From contig CAMHMO010000008.1 of NCBI GenBank assembly GCA_946186275.1, positions 1 through 53,035 of the forward strand: a DNA stretch of 53,035 bases, in the 5' to 3' direction. A program made the translations under genes and the position numbers. The DNA comes from an uncultured Verrucomicrobiota bacterium (GTDB lineage: Bacteria; Verrucomicrobiota; Verrucomicrobiia; Opitutales; UBA9783). The notes under the pieces are model-generated. The model was not told where the DNA came from. It did not search any database and worked only from the letters and a program-made list of their open reading frames with translations. This document shows, piece after piece, positions 9,349-17,632 of the stretch; within the stretch, counting starts at the first letter, position 1; the number at the start of each line of letters is the position of its first letter.

Positions 9349-10467
9349 ATGCCCGCCTACGCCATCTACAACACGCCCCGCAAAGACCTAAACCTCCTTC
9401 ATTGGGGACATTTTGATGCTCCCGATGCGTATTTTGCGCTTAAAATCGGCTGGCAAACGATGGCGTTTATTTCGGAATTGGAATACGACCGTTGCCAGGC
9501 GGTCGGGACGTTTGACAATGTTTTTCTGTGGTCGGATATTCGAAAAGAGTTAAAGAAGCGGTTTCGAAGCGGTTCCTTTTGGCAAAATTTCTTTCAATTT
9601 CTGAAAGATACCTACGCGATCGATCGTTTTGTTGTGCCTGATGATTTCCCGGCGGCGATTTATGCGGAAATTTCGAAACAAGTACCCGTCGTGTTCGACG
9701 CTTCCTTCTTCGAACAACAGCGGGCGATTAAAACGAAGGCTGAAATTGCGGAAATTCGCAAGGCGTGTACCTTAACGGCGGATGTGTTGAAAGAGGCTAT
9801 TCGTATTCTTCACGAAAGTGCCGTTGAGGAAGGCGTTTTATACTTTGAGGACGAAATTTTAACATCCGAACGATTGCGGGCGATGATGGAAGTGTATTGT
9901 CTGGAACGCGGCGGTGTTGCCGACGGAACCATCGTTGCCTGCGGGAAGGATAGTGCATATCCGCATTGTGTCGGCAGCGGTCCGTTGCGCGTCGGCGAGT
10001 TGATTGTCATCGATGTTTTCCCGTACCTGAAAACGTCGCATTTTTACGGGGACATGACGCGCACGGTTGTTAAGGGGCACGCAACGTCGGAACAAAGGAG
10101 AGTTTATCAAACGGTGTTCGATTGCCAAACGGCGCTTTTGGAACAGTTGCGTCCCGGCGTTTTGACGTCGGATTTGCAAACATTTACGTTGCGTTTCTTT
10201 GAAGAGCGTGGGTATGGGTTGAAGCGTACCGAAAGCGGTTACGAAGGTTTTACGCACAGCGTCGGGCACGGCATCGGTCTGGATATTCACGAATATCCGT
10301 CCGTCGGTTCGCAACCGATTGCATTGAAACCCGGTATGGTGATTACCGTTGAACCGGGTTTATATTTCCAAACCGTCGGTGGCGTTCGCATCGAGGATGA
10401 CGTGTTAATTACGAACGACGGTTGCGAGATTTTGACGGCATGCGAAAAAACATTGGGAATCCCGTAA
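9349..10467 (+). CDS. M24-family metallopeptidase (Xaa-Pro aminopeptidase type)
   Basis: The 372-residue protein has a creatinase-like N-terminal domain (about 1-130) and a pita-bread catalytic domain. The five dinuclear-metal ligands are recognisable: Asp in VIDVFPYL, Asp in YGDMTRT eleven residues later, His in HSVGHGIGLDIHE, Glu in TVEPGLYF and Glu in RIEDDVLI. These proteins release N-terminal residues before proline or cleave Xaa-Pro dipeptides. No signal peptide, so cytoplasmic. The ATG at 9349 is the first start and has no clear ribosome site. It lies about 90 bases after the antiporter gene on the same strand. Confidence 0.9.
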   Translation: MPAYAIYNTPRKDLNLLHWGHFDAPDAYFALKIGWQTMAFISELEYDRCQAVGTFDNVFLWSDIRKELKKRFRSGSFWQNFFQFLKDTYAIDRFVVPDDFPAAIYAEISKQVPVVFDASFFEQQRAIKTKAEIAEIRKACTLTADVLKEAIRILHESAVEEGVLYFEDEILTSERLRAMMEVYCLERGGVADGTIVACGKDSAYPHCVGSGPLRVGELIVIDVFPYLKTSHFYGDMTRTVVKGHATSEQRRVYQTVFDCQTALLEQLRPGVLTSDLQTFTLRFFEERGYGLKRTESGYEGFTHSVGHGIGLDIHEYPSVGSQPIALKPGMVITVEPGLYFQTVGGVRIEDDVLITNDGCEILTACEKTLGIP

Positions 10468-10490
10468 GTACGGCGCAATTTTTGTTTTTT
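10462..10490 (+). terminator. weak terminator after the M24 peptidase gene
   Basis: A short CCGT-AAGT-ACGG hairpin over the stop codon is followed by CGCAA and two T runs (TTTTTGTTTTTT). The T tract is convincing, the stem is weak. Confidence 0.35.
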
Positions 10491-10666
10491 CCGTCGATAA
10501 GTCATTAAAGATCAAACAAAAATCATCCGCCTCCGGAAAGTTTCGCCGATGCCGAAAACGGACTTCCGTTAATGTTGTATTCGCCTGATACATCACCCGA
10601 AGGTTAAGCGTTGCGTGTTCCGCCCGTGAAGCATAGTCTTTTCTCAAAGGAAGGGAGTTTTTTTAC

Positions 10667-11980
10667 ATGACCAAAACAAACATGCGAAAGTTTTTCGATC
10701 GGTGGGGTGTCGTTTGCGCGCTGGCGACGAGCGTGATCGTCACATGTATGTTGCGTTGCGCGAATGCAACGGCATTGCCGTGGACGAAAACGTTTGTCGA
10801 AGTTTGCGAATTGATCGGGAAAGTTTTCATGAACGGACTGAAAATGCTGGTGGTGCCGTTGATTGCTTCCTCCTTGATTTGCGGTATGGCGGGCTTCGGT
10901 TCGCAATCCGAATGCAAACGCCTCGGGTTGAAAACATTTTTGTTTTACACTTTAAACTGTGCGGCGGCGGTGCTTATCGGATTGGGCATGGTCAACACGT
11001 TCCGACCGGGTTTGATGAATACGGAGCTGGCTGGAAAAATTCTCGGGCAGGCGAACGTTTTGCCGGAACACTTTGTCGGCATTAACGCCGGCGGCACCGC
11101 GAAATTATCGGATTTTTTTCTGCGCATCATCCCGACCAATGTCATGTCCGCGGCGGCCGACAATACGCAAATTTTGGGTCTTATTACGTTCAGCCTGCTG
11201 TTCGGCTTCTTCATCGGTCGGTTGCCGGATACCCTGCGCGATATTCAACTGCGTTTTTGGGAAGGGTTGCAACACATTATTCGTGACATTACTCGCATTG
11301 TGATTGCATTTTCACCGTTGGGCGTTTTCGGGCTTGTGACACCGATTTTGCTCAACGCCGGATTGGATGTTTTGCGACCGTTGCTCTATTTTGTGCTGAC
11401 GGTATTGACGGGCTTTGCGATCCATACCTTTGGTTTCCTCTGGCTGTTGTTGCGCTTTGTCGGGAAAATACGACCGTGGGCGCACTATAAAGCGATGTTC
11501 CCGGTATCGTTGATGGCGTTTTCGACGTCTTCTTCCGCCGCCGCCCTGCCGCTGGCACTGGACAAAATCGAAACCGTTTCAAAAGTGTCTCCGAAAACGG
11601 CACGTTTTACGTTGCCGCTCGGGAATACGATCAACATGGCCGGAACGGCACTGTACGAGTGCGTGGTCGTGTTGTTCCTGGCGCAGCTTTATCATGTGAC
11701 ACAGGGCATTACGTTCGGTTTTTGGAATCAGCTCACGGTTGTGCTGATGGCGTTACTGACTTCGGTGGGGGTTGCCGGCATTCCCGCTTCCGCACTGGTC
11801 GCGATCACGATGATCGTCGGTTCGGTCGGATTGCCGATTGAATCCGTCGGTATCATTTGGGTGGCGGAACGGTTGTTGGATATGTTTCGGACGGCGGTGA
11901 ACGTTTTCGGCGACACCTGCGGAACGGTGATCATTGCGCGGAGCGAAGGAGAAGCGACGGCGTATGAAAGGGCGGAATGA
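10667..11980 (+). CDS. dicarboxylate/amino acid:cation symporter (DAACS family)
   Basis: A 437-residue member of the SLC1-like GltP/GltT/DctA family, which takes up C4-dicarboxylates, glutamate/aspartate or serine with Na+ or H+. Seen are eight hydrophobic helices and the two family signatures: the serine-rich FSTSSSAAALPLAL hairpin followed by PLGNTINMAGTALYE (the NMxGT cation-site motif), and the C-terminal MFRTAVNVFGDTCGTVIIAR segment. NVFGD rather than NVTGD is a small deviation at a substrate-site position, so the substrate is open. The ATG has a good site, AAGGAAGGGAG, upstream. A diverged copy of its last 63 codons lies at 12829-13018. Confidence 0.95.
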   Translation: MTKTNMRKFFDRWGVVCALATSVIVTCMLRCANATALPWTKTFVEVCELIGKVFMNGLKMLVVPLIASSLICGMAGFGSQSECKRLGLKTFLFYTLNCAAAVLIGLGMVNTFRPGLMNTELAGKILGQANVLPEHFVGINAGGTAKLSDFFLRIIPTNVMSAAADNTQILGLITFSLLFGFFIGRLPDTLRDIQLRFWEGLQHIIRDITRIVIAFSPLGVFGLVTPILLNAGLDVLRPLLYFVLTVLTGFAIHTFGFLWLLLRFVGKIRPWAHYKAMFPVSLMAFSTSSSAAALPLALDKIETVSKVSPKTARFTLPLGNTINMAGTALYECVVVLFLAQLYHVTQGITFGFWNQLTVVLMALLTSVGVAGIPASALVAITMIVGSVGLPIESVGIIWVAERLLDMFRTAVNVFGDTCGTVIIARSEGEATAYERAE

Positions 11981-12555
11981 GGAACACTGTTGGCGAAAAG
12001 TACGATACAACAGAGACGAAGGAATTTGCAAATCCTTGGTTCTTGATGATGTTCGTCGCGGTGATCCTTGCCGAAGCTGAATTTCTTGGAATTACTGATC
12101 TCACGGGTCTCAACCATGCTGCAACCGGTGATCACACATGCGGAAACGAGGCACTGTTATGGTTCATCCCGGCTGTTATAATTGTATTTTGTGGTCCGGT
12201 TACAACAGGCGTGTTGTATATCGCAACATATTTCATCTTTCGTTCGATCATACCCGACAGGCAACGATTACTGTTGCTCCATTATGCGGCAGTGTTCTTT
12301 TATTACGTGATAATGTGGCTCTGTTTTCATTATAACGTTTTTCTTATCATGATTATCAATCCTGCCTGTTTGCTTTATGTTTGGATCCTCCCTTGGATTA
12401 TATCCGTTTGTTTTTCTTTTTTCTTTGTTTCTTTTTTAAAAAAAGACAGTATATGCTCGAACATCAATCGAGTATTTGCGAAAATTGTCCGATTTGCGTG
12501 GTTCTTTACCCCGATCTCCCTGCCTGTTGCAGTCTTTGTTAAATACATGTTATGA
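11977..12555 (+). CDS. small orphan integral membrane protein
   Basis: A 192-residue protein with about five hydrophobic segments (starting at NPWFLMMFVAVILAEAE, then WFIPAVIIVF, LYIATYFIF, HYAAVFFYYVIMW and MIINPACLLYVWILPW). Its ATG overlaps the symporter stop codon (ATGA), implying translational coupling, but codon use is distinctly more AT-rich than the symporter's. No family recognised. It lies between the intact symporter end and the duplicated symporter 3' fragment, so it may have arrived or been captured during that rearrangement. Confidence 0.6.
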   Translation: MRNTVGEKYDTTETKEFANPWFLMMFVAVILAEAEFLGITDLTGLNHAATGDHTCGNEALLWFIPAVIIVFCGPVTTGVLYIATYFIFRSIIPDRQRLLLLHYAAVFFYYVIMWLCFHYNVFLIMIINPACLLYVWILPWIISVCFSFFFVSFLKKDSICSNINRVFAKIVRFAWFFTPISLPVAVFVKYML

Positions 12556-12828
12556 GGTTTGGATAGGTGATAAATTCGATTTTTTGTAAAAAAACGGTTT
12601 TATAAATCAGTGCAATATCAATCTCATACCTGCGATCCCGGCTTTCCCGAATAGTTGTTTCGCCGGCTTGAATTTTGAACATCCTTGCTCTCACGGGATC
12701 TGTTGTAAAATATCAGCGGTGTCGGTTTTTTGACGGGCGGTACAGCTCTCGGTGCCCGGGACGGTACTTGTGCCGCGCCTTTATCGTTTCGTGGTATCTG
12801 TTTGATTGAGCTGTGTTTTGATTGCCGT
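12556..12828. other. gene-free stretch before the symporter fragment
   Basis: No convincing gene here. It starts AT-rich, with an A/T hairpin (CGATTTTTTGTAAAAAAACG near 12577), and becomes GC-rich toward the symporter-derived fragment. It may contain eroded upstream parts of a second symporter copy, but I could not align any with confidence. Confidence 0.5.
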
Positions 12829-13018
12829 TACGGTGATTGCGATTACGATAATTGTCGGATTGGTCGGTTTGTCGATTGAATTCGTCGGTATGATTTGGAT
12901 GGCGGAACACTTGCCGGATATGTTTCGGACGGCGGTCAACGTTTTTAACGACATCTGCGGAACGGTGATTATCGCGCGCACCGAAGGCGAAGCGACGGCG
13001 TATGAAGGGGTGAAATAA
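12829..13018 (+). pseudogene. duplicated 3' end of the symporter gene
   Basis: These roughly 63 codons match the C-terminus of the symporter at 10667-11980 residue for residue without gaps. Shared blocks are MFRTAVNVF, CGTVIIAR and EGEATAYE, ending in a stop at the same place. Many differences are conservative (IIW to MIW, VAER to MAEH), so the copy diverged while in frame. It lacks the rest of the transporter and cannot function alone. It is either the remnant of a tandem paralogue or a 3'-end duplication made when the intervening DNA arrived. Confidence 0.85.
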
Positions 13019-13107
13019 ATTTTTGTGGCGATGAGATATATTGCCGTTTCTCTCTTAAATCAATCCTCGCGATGGCTTCTTCGTCATGTTCGGGTATTAT
13101 ATAATCA

Positions 13108-14001
13108 GTGGAATTTTCGAATCGTCTTGCGGAACTAATTGCCTCCTTCTTGGCTCATCTGGATCTCGAATGCGGTTTGTCCGAACACACGCGGGTGTCC
13201 TACCGTTACGATATCCTGCAGTTTGTGCAACTGACGAAGGTTCAAAAATTCGAAGCGGTAACGGAACGGGACACGGAGGCGTGGCAAAATGCGCTTTTAT
13301 CGCTAAAACCGACGTCGCGCGCACGAAAACTGGTATCGTTGCGTCGTTTTTTTGAGTTTTTAATCAAAAAAAACCTCCTTTCCCGCAATCCGTTGGAACA
13401 TGCGGTCGTCCCGAAATTAAGCCGCACCTTGCCGCACACTTTAACCTTAAACGACATTCAAAACCTGCAGGGAAGCACGGTGTTGTCGACGCCGAACGGT
13501 CTGCGCGATCGCGCGATGATTTCCCTCATGTACGGTTGCGGTCTGCGCGTTTCGGAGGTTTGCAATTTATCCTTGCAGGCAATTTTCCTCAACGAAGGTT
13601 TTTTGAAAATTTTCGGCAAAGGCAGCAAGGAACGTTTGGTACCTTTGGGTTCCGTGGCGCAGGCGCATTTGGAAGCCTGGCTGGTGCACGGACGTCCGAA
13701 ATTTGCCAAAAAAAACAGTAAATCCTTCGTATTTCTCAGCCAACGCGGAGGTGCGATTTCGCGCAAAACCTTCTGGGTGCATTTGAAACGTTACGCGCAC
13801 GATATCGGTTTGGGAACGCCCGTCAAACCTCACCTTCTTCGGCACACGTTCGCAACGCATTTGCTGTGCAACGGAGCGGATTTGCGCAGTATCCAGGCGA
13901 TGTTGGGGCACAGCGATATCTCGACAACGCAAATTTACACTCACCTCAACCCGTCGCAGTTGCAGGAAACGTACAATCGCTGTCATATCCGCGCCAAATG
14001 A
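13108..14001 (+). CDS. xerD: tyrosine site-specific recombinase XerD-like
   Basis: A 297-residue tyrosine recombinase of the Xer type, expected to resolve chromosome dimers at dif with a partner. The core-binding SAM-like domain (about 1-95) is followed by the catalytic domain with Arg in GCGLRVSEV, Lys in GKGSKERLVPLG, HLLRHTFATHL (His and second Arg), GHSDISTTQIYTHL (His and nucleophile Tyr). The pattern VHGRP, RKTFW and STTQIYTH resembles XerD more than XerC. Length is normal. GTG at 13108 is the only good start; a TATAAT sits at 13100-13105, only two bases before it, so the real transcript start is unclear. No mobile-element cargo surrounds it, which favours a housekeeping role. Confidence 0.9.
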   Translation: MEFSNRLAELIASFLAHLDLECGLSEHTRVSYRYDILQFVQLTKVQKFEAVTERDTEAWQNALLSLKPTSRARKLVSLRRFFEFLIKKNLLSRNPLEHAVVPKLSRTLPHTLTLNDIQNLQGSTVLSTPNGLRDRAMISLMYGCGLRVSEVCNLSLQAIFLNEGFLKIFGKGSKERLVPLGSVAQAHLEAWLVHGRPKFAKKNSKSFVFLSQRGGAISRKTFWVHLKRYAHDIGLGTPVKPHLLRHTFATHLLCNGADLRSIQAMLGHSDISTTQIYTHLNPSQLQETYNRCHIRAK

Positions 14002-14024
14002 CGGATATCGGAACGCCCTTTTTT
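13985..14024 (+). terminator. probable terminator of xerD
   Basis: ATATCCG (13985-13991) pairs with CGGATAT (14002-14008) around a 10-base loop containing the stop codon; a T6 run follows at 14019-14024. Confidence 0.45.
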
Positions 14025-14044
14025 ACAAAAATGCCAAAAGTACG

Positions 14045-14072
14045 TTGACAAGCGGCGTGTAACGCCTACGAT
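14045..14072 (+). promoter_or_regulatory. sigma70-type promoter of rpsT
   Basis: A perfect -35 TTGACA (14045-14050), a 16-base spacer and -10 TACGAT (14067-14072) precede the rpsT ATG by 25 bases, fitting a short-leader transcript. Confidence 0.7.
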
Positions 14073-14097
14073 GATAGTGAGTTAGCGGAATTTAATA

Positions 14098-14598
14098 ATG
14101 GCGAACATCAAGTCTTCGAAAAAGTCGATTCGCAAAATCGCAAAGTTGACGATGCGGAACAAGGCGGAAAAGAGCCGCATTAAGACGGCTTCCAAGAAGT
14201 TGGAGGCGTTGAAGGAAAGCGGCGACGCGGAAGCGATTAAAGCGGCGGCGAAGGTCTTAATGTCCGTTGTGGATAAAGCCGGCAAGCACGGCGTTTGGCA
14301 CGAGAATAAAGTCAATCGTATCAAAGGGCGTTTGACGCCGTTGATTTTCGGCGCGGGTTTAAAGAAGTCGGAAGGTGCGGCAAAGACGGCGGAAGGGGGT
14401 TCGCCGGTAGTGGATCATGCCGAAACGACGGAGGCGGTTGAAGAGAAGGAAGTTCTGGAAGCAGAGGTGAAGAAGTCGGTTGCAAAGACGACCGTCAAGG
14501 AGAAAACAGTTGCAAAGAAACCTGCCGCCAAAAAGGCTTCAACCAAAAAGGCAGTGGCGACGAAGGCAAAGAAAAGTTCTTCAAAGAAGGCGGAATAA
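14098..14598 (+). CDS. rpsT: 30S ribosomal protein S20 with long Lys/Ala-rich tail
   Basis: Residues 1-85 are a normal S20 (ANIKSSKKSIRK start, ASKKLEAL, three long helices), which binds 16S rRNA early in 30S assembly. S20 is normally 85-90 residues, but this product has 166. The extra 80 residues form an acidic linker (TTEAVEEKEVLEAEVKK) and then a Lys/Ala/Thr tail (repeats such as AKKPAAKK and STKKAVATK) resembling histone H1-like tails. The tail is in frame and in the same codon style, and the gene ends before a strong terminator, so it is not an assembly join. It has its own promoter and terminator. Confidence 0.95.
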   Translation: MANIKSSKKSIRKIAKLTMRNKAEKSRIKTASKKLEALKESGDAEAIKAAAKVLMSVVDKAGKHGVWHENKVNRIKGRLTPLIFGAGLKKSEGAAKTAEGGSPVVDHAETTEAVEEKEVLEAEVKKSVAKTTVKEKTVAKKPAAKKASTKKAVATKAKKSSSKKAE

Positions 14599-14625
14599 GA
14601 GAGATAATTTCTTCCAATCCATTCG

Positions 14626-14651
14626 GAGGCTCCTTAACGGGAGCCTCTTTT
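14626..14651 (+). terminator. intrinsic terminator of rpsT
   Basis: GAGGCTCC (14626-14633) pairs perfectly with GGAGCCTC (14640-14647) around a 6-base loop, followed by TTTT. Confidence 0.88.
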
Positions 14652-14940
14652 GGTTCTTGTGGACTTGTTTTTCGGAGCCTTTAAATTTGTGTAAATCAGA
14701 TGGTTTTGTCGTTAAAAGAGCAACGGCGCTGTGTTTTTGTCGCCGTTTCATTGCCGGCACGCGATTGAAGTAACGTCCTGTTTCCTTTAAAGGTTCCGTT
14801 GGTTGCGGTATGTTGGCGACATCCGATCAATTTCCACGTCTTTTTAAACACATTTCGGTATGTTTCTTATAAAGCGCAATACGCGCAGGTATTGAAAGAA
14901 TTTCTTTGTCATTTCCTTAAAAGAATGGTTCTTTGAAGGT
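14652..14940. other. gene-free stretch between rpsT and the SurA-like gene
   Basis: No gene seen. It holds a hairpin, AACGGCG (14722-14728) with CGCCGTT (14741-14747) around a T-rich 12-base loop, and a TGCCGGCA palindrome soon after. The promoter of the SurA-like gene must lie here, but no hexamer pair is clear. Confidence 0.5.
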
Positions 14941-15924
14941 ATGTTTCGGAATGGTTTCGGAAGAGGAGCGTTGGCGGTAATGATGCTGTTGCAATTGTCG
15001 GTTGCACAAGCGGCGGAGGAAAGTGCATCTTTGCCGTTGTCGTTCGAACCGAAGGCATCGTTCGAAGCGCGACCGTTCGGTATTGCCGCCTGCGTCAACG
15101 ACGAACCGATTGCCTGCGATGAGGTTCAAAGAGCGGCGGTTGAGTTGAAGGTTGCGTTTCAGGAAGCATTAAATCTGTTGATCGAACAAAAACTGCTTGA
15201 AGCGGATTTTAAGAAAAAAGGCGGAAAAATTTCCGATATGCACGTGGAGGCACAGGTAGAGACAATGGCGAAAGAGCATTTTAACGGCAATCGCGAGTTA
15301 ATGCGGCAAGTGTTGCGGCAACAGGGGCAATCGCTGTACGGTTTGAAGCAGGAACTGCGAAAGTCTATGGTGACAAACGCGTTGCAGTCGGGGCAGATGC
15401 CGTCGCGATTTACAGTCAGCCCGAAGGATATTACGGCGTATTACGAAGCTCATGCGGCGGATTTTCGCGAAGAGGCGCGCTATTGTTTGAAACAGAGCGG
15501 TTTTAAGGCGAACGAAGCCGTCGACGTACCGCGGGAAATCGGTATCGCAGTGCCGAACGCAACCGAAACGTTGACGAAGGAAGCATATTTGGAGCGACTT
15601 TTAGCCGAAAAAACGCCCTTGTCGGATATTCAAAAAAAGCTGGATACGTTCCATACGGAGGCGATTTGGTACCGGGCGTCGGAGTTGGATCCGAAGCTGG
15701 TGCGGGTGTTGGAGCAACTTTCGGACGGTTCGCAAACGGCATACCTGCATATCGGCGATGTTTGGGTAACGTCGGTGCTGGTCGAAAAAAAAAGGGGGCA
15801 CTTAAAACCGTTGGCGGACGTTCAGGGTACAATCGAAGAACGTTTGTTGGTCGGAAGTGCTCAAGAACGGCACCGAGCGTACCTGCAACGGTTGCGCGAA
15901 CGGGCTTCGATTGTGATTTTCTAG
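14941..15924 (+). CDS. SurA-like periplasmic chaperone (SurA_N domain)
   Basis: A 327-residue protein with a signal peptide (positive start, MMLLQLSVAQA|AEE-like site). It then has a SurA N-terminal-like segment: ACVNDEPIACDEVQRA, a helix with LLIEQKLLEADFKKKG, VEAQVETMAKEHF and RQVLRQQGQSLYGLKQELR. SurA proteins escort outer-membrane proteins through the periplasm. The C-terminal third keeps the helix-strand outline of a parvulin domain (ITAYYEAHAADFR, LKPLADVQGTIEERL) but the isomerase core looks short and degenerate, so chaperone rather than proline-isomerase activity is likelier. It is monocistronic by spacing and faces the T2SS operon. Confidence 0.75.
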   Translation: MFRNGFGRGALAVMMLLQLSVAQAAEESASLPLSFEPKASFEARPFGIAACVNDEPIACDEVQRAAVELKVAFQEALNLLIEQKLLEADFKKKGGKISDMHVEAQVETMAKEHFNGNRELMRQVLRQQGQSLYGLKQELRKSMVTNALQSGQMPSRFTVSPKDITAYYEAHAADFREEARYCLKQSGFKANEAVDVPREIGIAVPNATETLTKEAYLERLLAEKTPLSDIQKKLDTFHTEAIWYRASELDPKLVRVLEQLSDGSQTAYLHIGDVWVTSVLVEKKRGHLKPLADVQGTIEERLLVGSAQERHRAYLQRLRERASIVIF

Positions 15925-16085
15925 AGGCTACTCATTGAGTTAACCTTCGAGGTCAAGAAAACCGACCTTAGTAAGTGGCGCTCGGATCGATTGTTTGTTC
16001 TAAAAAACTCAGACGCCCGCAAGTTTCAAACAACGCATCGTGCGGGGTTGCCGATCGCAACGGATGCTTTTATTCGGTTACCCTT

Positions 16086-17192
16086 TTACAGCTTAATCGT
16101 GCTACTGAACTGCATGATACTGGAAACAATACCGAGTGCCAAAATACCGACGAGGAAGAAGGCGAAGCCCAACGCGCCCGAGGTAATCGCCTTTGTCAAT
16201 CGCCCGAGGCGCGTATCCAATTCCGCGTTGTGCAATTTGTAGACTTCCTTGAAGCTGTCTTTTAAATTGCCCGTGCTTTCGCCCACCATCAAAACATCCA
16301 GCGCGAGGTCGGTAAAAAGCGGCGTTTTTTCGGTTTTAAACGCATTGGTCAGCGCCACACCGTCGTTAATTTTTTTGCGCGCTTCCTGGAATTGATTACG
16401 CAGAAAACTGTTGCGGATGGCGCGCTCCGTCAGGCGCATGGATTCGGTTAAATTCACGCCGCTGCCAAGCAATGTCGCCAGGAGATTGGAAACGCGGCAA
16501 ATTTCCGTGTACTGCAAAATGCCGCCGAAAACGGGCAGTTTTAACGCAATGCCGTCGGTTTTGACGCGCGTCGCTTCGGATTTTCGAGCGGTACGCAGAA
16601 AAATTACCCCCGCAATCGCCGCAACAATCGCAATCGGCATGCCGTACAGCATCACGTTCGAACAACCGATGAGAATTCTTGCCGGAAGCGTTAAATGCCC
16701 GCCCATCGCCGTGAGCATGCCCTCGATGCGCGGCAGGAGGAAAAACAGGAAAAAGATCACCAAACACACTGCGGCAATCGTCACAAACAGCGGGTACATC
16801 ATGCCGCCGATGACCTTCTTTTTGAGCTGTTCGCGTTCCGTCAGCAGACGAATGACATCGGCGAGAACGGGCGCGATGTTGCCGGTGCTTTCCGCCGCTT
16901 CCAACGGATAGACGATGTCGCCGCCGAAGATGTTCGGATACATTTTAAGTGCTGTTCCGAGGCTTTTGCCTTCGCTCAAATCACGCCAGAGAACAATCGC
17001 CAGGTCGCGCAGTTTCGGATCCTGCAACCGCGTTTGCAGAATGCGCAAGGTATCGCCGATCGCCAATCCGGCGCCGTGCAACTGCAACAGACGCTTTAAA
17101 AACGGCAATGCGAGTTTGGAATCAAAACTTTTAATACGACCCGCCGCACCGTTCACATCCGACGACGATTTTTTGGAAATCGAAGCACACAT
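16086..17192 (-). CDS. gspF: type II secretion inner-membrane platform protein GspF
   Basis: A 368-residue GspF/PilC family protein, the polytopic inner-membrane platform that couples the GspE ATPase to pseudopilus assembly. Two homologous T2SF domains are visible (about 30-150 and 230-350), each with the PLEAAESTGNIAPVL or VLMVGESTGNLKDSF signature, separated by paired membrane helices (FVTIAAVCLVIFFLFFLLP and MPIAIVAAIAGVIFL) with a final C-terminal membrane helix. The N-terminus is slightly short of the usual 400 residues. It is the last gene of the T2SS block, has its own good promoter and lies 440 bases after gspE, so it is probably a separate transcription unit. Confidence 0.95.
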   Translation of the reverse strand: MCASISKKSSSDVNGAAGRIKSFDSKLALPFLKRLLQLHGAGLAIGDTLRILQTRLQDPKLRDLAIVLWRDLSEGKSLGTALKMYPNIFGGDIVYPLEAAESTGNIAPVLADVIRLLTEREQLKKKVIGGMMYPLFVTIAAVCLVIFFLFFLLPRIEGMLTAMGGHLTLPARILIGCSNVMLYGMPIAIVAAIAGVIFLRTARKSEATRVKTDGIALKLPVFGGILQYTEICRVSNLLATLLGSGVNLTESMRLTERAIRNSFLRNQFQEARKKINDGVALTNAFKTEKTPLFTDLALDVLMVGESTGNLKDSFKEVYKLHNAELDTRLGRLTKAITSGALGFAFFLVGILALGIVSSIMQFSSTIKL

Positions 17193-17215
17193 AAAAATAA
17201 CAAGATACTACTCCT

Positions 17216-17244
17216 AATATACGCTGTTTGCGGCGGGAAGACAA
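17216..17244 (-). promoter_or_regulatory. sigma70-type promoter of gspF
   Basis: On the minus strand TTGTCT (17244-17239), a 17-base spacer and TATATT (17221-17216) lie 23 bases before the gspF ATG, with AGGAG in the short leader. Confidence 0.6.
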
Positions 17245-17632
17245 TGTTTCTTTCAAAGGTCACCGTTTAAGCGACGTAACATCCATCTTTTAAAAATTCC
17301 CGTTGACCAACGAAACGAAGGCTGTTTGTGCCTGACGGTTCCGGACTGTTAAAACATGCTTTAGCGAAAAAATACACGACCGAACAAAATTCGTCCGATC
17401 GGCAACGGGATGCTCCTGCATGTTTCAAATATGCGATCCAACCCGCTATCTTTATGCTTCGGATATTCACATTTTTAATGTGATTTGCGTGACTAAGATG
17501 ACTTGCGGGATGATCGAGACCTTTGAAGCACAATCGTACTTGTCAACCATGATACAACGGACGCCGTTTGCAAGAAACAAGAATTCCTCAAATAAAACGA
17601 TACATTACGCGAACACTTTCGCGCAACACACT
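17245..17632. other. gene-free stretch between gspE and gspF
   Basis: About 390 bases with no convincing gene in either direction, unusual inside an otherwise tightly packed operon. It contains a small CGCGAA-CACT-TTCGCG hairpin (17608-17623) just after the gspE stop, without a T run. An 88-codon minus-strand frame exists but looks random. The gap may be the scar of a lost gene. Confidence 0.5.

Noticed and set aside
13108-14001. XerD-like gene as the integrase of a mobile element carrying the adjacent symporter fragment.
   Set aside because: The protein is close to housekeeping XerD in all motifs, no attachment-site repeat flanks it, and it is followed by rpsT.
17267-17533. 88-codon minus-strand frame in the gap between gspE and gspF.
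   Set aside because: No ribosome site, no motif, mixed composition; the gap more likely carries no gene.
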